A stretch of DNA of 30,366 nt from an uncultured Oscillospiraceae bacterium. Its GTDB lineage: Bacteria; Bacillota; Clostridia; Oscillospirales; Ruminococcaceae. The stretch lies in assembly GCA_934462925.1 (NCBI GenBank), contig CAKSIT010000022.1, positions 1 through 30,366 of the forward strand, written 5' to 3'. The notes under the pieces are model-generated. The model saw nothing but the letters and a program-made list of their open reading frames with translations. It had not been told where the DNA came from and searched no databases. Positions 29,862 to 30,366 of the stretch are shown piece after piece (positions within the stretch are counted from its first letter, which is position 1; each line of letters opens with the position of its first letter). The position numbers and the translations under genes were made by a program.

Positions 29862-30295
29862 TCAGTGAAAGTACTCAGTATCTAACACCTCTAACAAATT
29901 TCGTACAGCGGTAACATTCTGCGGTACTTCCCGATTGCTCCTGTTAACCCATATCGCATTTATTCCGACAGACATTGCACCTTTTATATCGCTGCTTATA
30001 GAATCTCCGATATGCAATACATTTTCGGCGGGTAATCCCGCTTTTTTTAGTGCAAGCTCAAACAGCTCTTTTCTTGGTTTATACGCCCGCGCGTCCTCGC
30101 TTGTAAATACTCCCGTCGGCGTTAAATCGTGGTATTTGATTGCCTGCAGCACATCATCTCTGTCAATATTTGATACAATATAGACAGGCACGGGACAAAG
30201 CTCAAAAAAGCGTTTTGTTTCTTCAAAGGCAGGCGGTTTTATCCAATGCTCAAACATCCGTTCGCTCAAAGCCTTAGCGTCGGCGGAAGAATTAA
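29862..30295 (-). pseudogene. HAD-superfamily hydrolase, 5' end missing
   Basis: The remaining roughly 145 codons show HAD motif II (VYIVSNID), motif III (AYKPRKELF, with the conserved Lys) and motif IV (LHIGDSISSDIKGA). The N-terminal motif I with the nucleophilic DxD, and most of the cap domain, are absent. Homologous-looking sequence begins around SSADAKALSERMFEHW. Upstream of it the reading frame continues into DNA that looks like an insertion-sequence end (from about 30296), giving a spurious N-terminus MFILLLYHFGN. Without motif I it cannot be an active phosphatase. The exact break point is uncertain by a few bases, and the missing 5' part may lie beyond the inserted DNA. Confidence 0.7.
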
Positions 30296-30366
30296 GGCAA
30301 CACCGCACAAAACGAGTAGACGCAGAATTACCAAAGTGATATAATAAAAGTATGAACAAACAAATA
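30296..30366 (+). mobile_element. Probable left end of an insertion sequence (continues past the window)
   Basis: At about 30296 the sequence changes from HAD coding sequence to GGCAACACCGCACAAAAC and an A+T-rich segment with a promoter-like TAGACG (30317-30322), 17-bp spacer, TATAAT (30340-30345). An ATG at 30352 opens a reading frame that runs off the edge (MNKQI). It has no ribosome binding site and lies almost at the predicted start site, so it may be leaderless or not the true start. The call rests on the interrupted HAD gene and composition change; the other end and a target duplication are not visible. Confidence 0.45.

Overview
The window looks like a chromosome segment of a Gram-positive gut-type Clostridia bacterium, probably Oscillospiraceae/Ruminococcaceae. 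This is inferred from the mobilizable element type, the AGGAGG-like ribosome binding sites, the many TTGACA/TTGAAA-N17-TATAAT promoters, zinc-ribbon membrane proteins and Gram-positive lipoproteins. I cannot name the species.

Region 1 (1 to about 6992) is an integrative mobilizable element whose left end lies outside the window. It carries a tyrosine recombinase, a small MobC-like protein, a D5/P4-type primase-helicase, a GTAC-rich repeat patch, an AT-rich cargo pair on the opposite strand (MerR regulator and CPBP membrane protease), a hairpin cluster that is a good oriT candidate, and a MobV relaxase. It abuts the 3' end of guaA, a known integration site for genomic islands. A short inverted repeat over the guaA stop codon is the likely attachment core.

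Region 2 (6993-15821) is host chromosome, read leftward. It contains guaA, a zinc-ribbon membrane protein, a MITE-like 243-bp palindromic repeat, a transglutaminase-like lipoprotein, a GNAT acetyltransferase, and a four-gene polar amino acid ABC uptake operon (two permeases, ATPase, binding protein; cysteine/cystine is a possible substrate). Two proteins flanking the MITE share unusual Asp/Trp-rich C-terminal tails.

Region 3 (15822-25271) is surface and signalling genes. It has a beta-helix lipoprotein preceded by a promoter and terminator that define a short RNA or attenuated leader, a membrane EAL phosphodiesterase with a degenerate GGDEF, and a two-gene rightward operon of zinc-ribbon/transmembrane/extracellular proteins. 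The second of these contains eleven tandem 30-bp proline-rich repeats.

Region 4 (25293-30366) holds corA (TTG start, roughly 190-nt leader), rlmH, a D,D-carboxypeptidase, a divergent metallophosphoesterase followed by a YdbC/PC4 protein, and a HAD hydrolase that has lost its 5' end, apparently to an insertion sequence running off the right edge.

Gene-free stretches over 300 bases are 2886-3400 (GTAC cluster, inverted repeat, hairpin), 5017-5448 (cargo promoter/dyad, repeat, oriT candidate), 9499-9841 (promoter and MITE), 15463-15821 (two promoters and a terminator) and 17646-18032 (putative small RNA/leader). I saw no tRNA, rRNA or CRISPR array.
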